A DNA stretch of 64,000 nt from CADCTM01 sp049671305 (GTDB lineage Bacteria; Cyanobacteriota; Cyanobacteriia; Cyanobacteriales; Coleofasciculaceae): assembly GCA_049671305.1 (NCBI GenBank), contig JBATUR010000104.1, positions 11,276 to 75,275 on the forward strand, given 5' to 3'. The notes beneath the pieces were generated by a model. The model searched no databases. It was given only the letters and a program-made list of their open reading frames with translations, and was not told the DNA's origin. This document shows, one piece after another, positions 63,758 through 64,000 of this stretch. The position numbers and the translations under genes were made by a program. The stretch's first letter is position 1. The number at the start of each line of letters is the position of its first letter.

Positions 63758-63880
63758 TCCGAATATTTATGATCTAACGGCTGTGCGCCCCTCCCAATAT
63801 TTATGATCTAACGGCTGTGCGCCCCTAGCAATATTTATGATCTAACAGCCGTGCGCCCCTCCCAATATTTATGATCTAAA
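63745..63880. repeat. 34-bp tandem repeat, four copies
   Basis: Units start at 63745, 63779, 63813 and 63847, each of the form GGCTGTGCGCCCCTCCCAAT followed by ATTTATGATCTAAC, with one to three changes per copy. The last copy overlaps the stop codon of the following minus-strand gene. Confidence 0.9.
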
Positions 63881-64000
63881 ACTGATAACGAACATTAAAA
63901 TAAAGCGCCTCATCCTGAGCATTATTACCCCGATCCTTAATCTTAATTAAAGGATAAGCATAATCAACTCGCAAGCTCAATTTTGGTACAGGCTCCCAAA
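63876..64000 (-). CDS. TpsB-like outer-membrane protein, C-terminal fragment
   Basis: Minus-strand frame open to the window edge, stopping at 63876-63878. The 41 residues read as beta strands, SLRVDYAYPLIKIKDRGNNA and QDEALYFNVRYQF, with a terminal aromatic residue as in outer-membrane beta-barrels. The DYxxPL...DRGxN pattern matches the end of ShlB/FhaC/HecB-type two-partner secretion transporters. The POTRA domains and the rest are beyond the window. Confidence 0.6.
   Translation of the reverse strand, partial: WEPVPKLSLRVDYAYPLIKIKDRGNNAQDEALYFNVRYQF

Noticed and set aside
63745..63880. 34-bp repeats considered as a CRISPR array
   Set aside because: The repeats are directly adjacent with no unique spacers and no cas genes are nearby.

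Overview
The window reads as chromosomal DNA of a cyanobacterium. HIP1 octamers (GCGATCGC) are scattered through genes on both strands. Several gene types point the same way: a Tic20-like protein, a helical carotenoid protein, a GUN4-domain protein, a CAAD/CURT1-like protein, DUF6335 and DUF3122 proteins, several Uma2 proteins, CHAT and TPR proteins, and biosynthetic arginine decarboxylase. I cannot name the genus. The stress-gene content would suit a desiccation- or light-tolerant lineage, but that is inference.

Layout. 1-14.3 kb is mostly housekeeping: an FTR1-like permease tail, a TPR protein, rpsF, a fumarylacetoacetate-hydrolase-family enzyme, a Tic20-like protein, glyA, cinA, a small ORF plus aroQ, a sensor histidine kinase, an ADP-ribosylglycohydrolase-like protein and a 7TM-HD phosphohydrolase with a potentially structured leader. 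14.5-21.5 kb is a compact stress cluster: DUF6335, a PfpI/ferritin-like fusion, helical carotenoid protein, SDR, SRPBCC protein, an amphipathic LEA-like protein, zinc alcohol dehydrogenase and a cupin. 21.5-25 kb is AT-rich, with low-complexity exported proteins and a sunset-domain lipoprotein. 25-27.7 kb carries a HAD hydrolase, pdxH and an AI-2E-family transporter.

27.8-32.5 kb is a decaying island. Two degenerate IS5-family remnants flank an HPF/RaiA-like gene, a frameshifted rhodanese, a doubly broken DUF3122 gene and an intact baeRF-type gene that has a palindromic repeat spliced in frame. 32.5-43 kb holds scpA, a sugar nucleotidyltransferase, speA, a CHAT-TPR protein and a membrane-tethered subtilisin coupled by ATGA overlap to a small protein. 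43-55 kb holds a Uma2 gene, lipoproteins, repeat-containing small proteins, an L,D-transpeptidase, CAAD and GUN4 proteins, recF, a P-type ATPase and a lipid kinase.

55.1-63.7 kb is a four-gene operon that looks like a restriction/defence system: a PLD-SNF2 helicase, two duplicated Uma2 nuclease-fold proteins, and an Eco57I-like adenine methyltransferase fused to a Schlafen AlbA_2 domain. The window ends with a 34-bp tandem repeat and the tail of a TpsB-like outer-membrane protein.

The least expected non-coding signal is a pair of short terminator-ended transcript candidates, at about 24.3 kb (minus) and 40.4 kb (plus). They share an identical 19-nt core and an identical 28-nt spacing to an upstream TCCGGAT box, and resemble two members of one small-RNA family.
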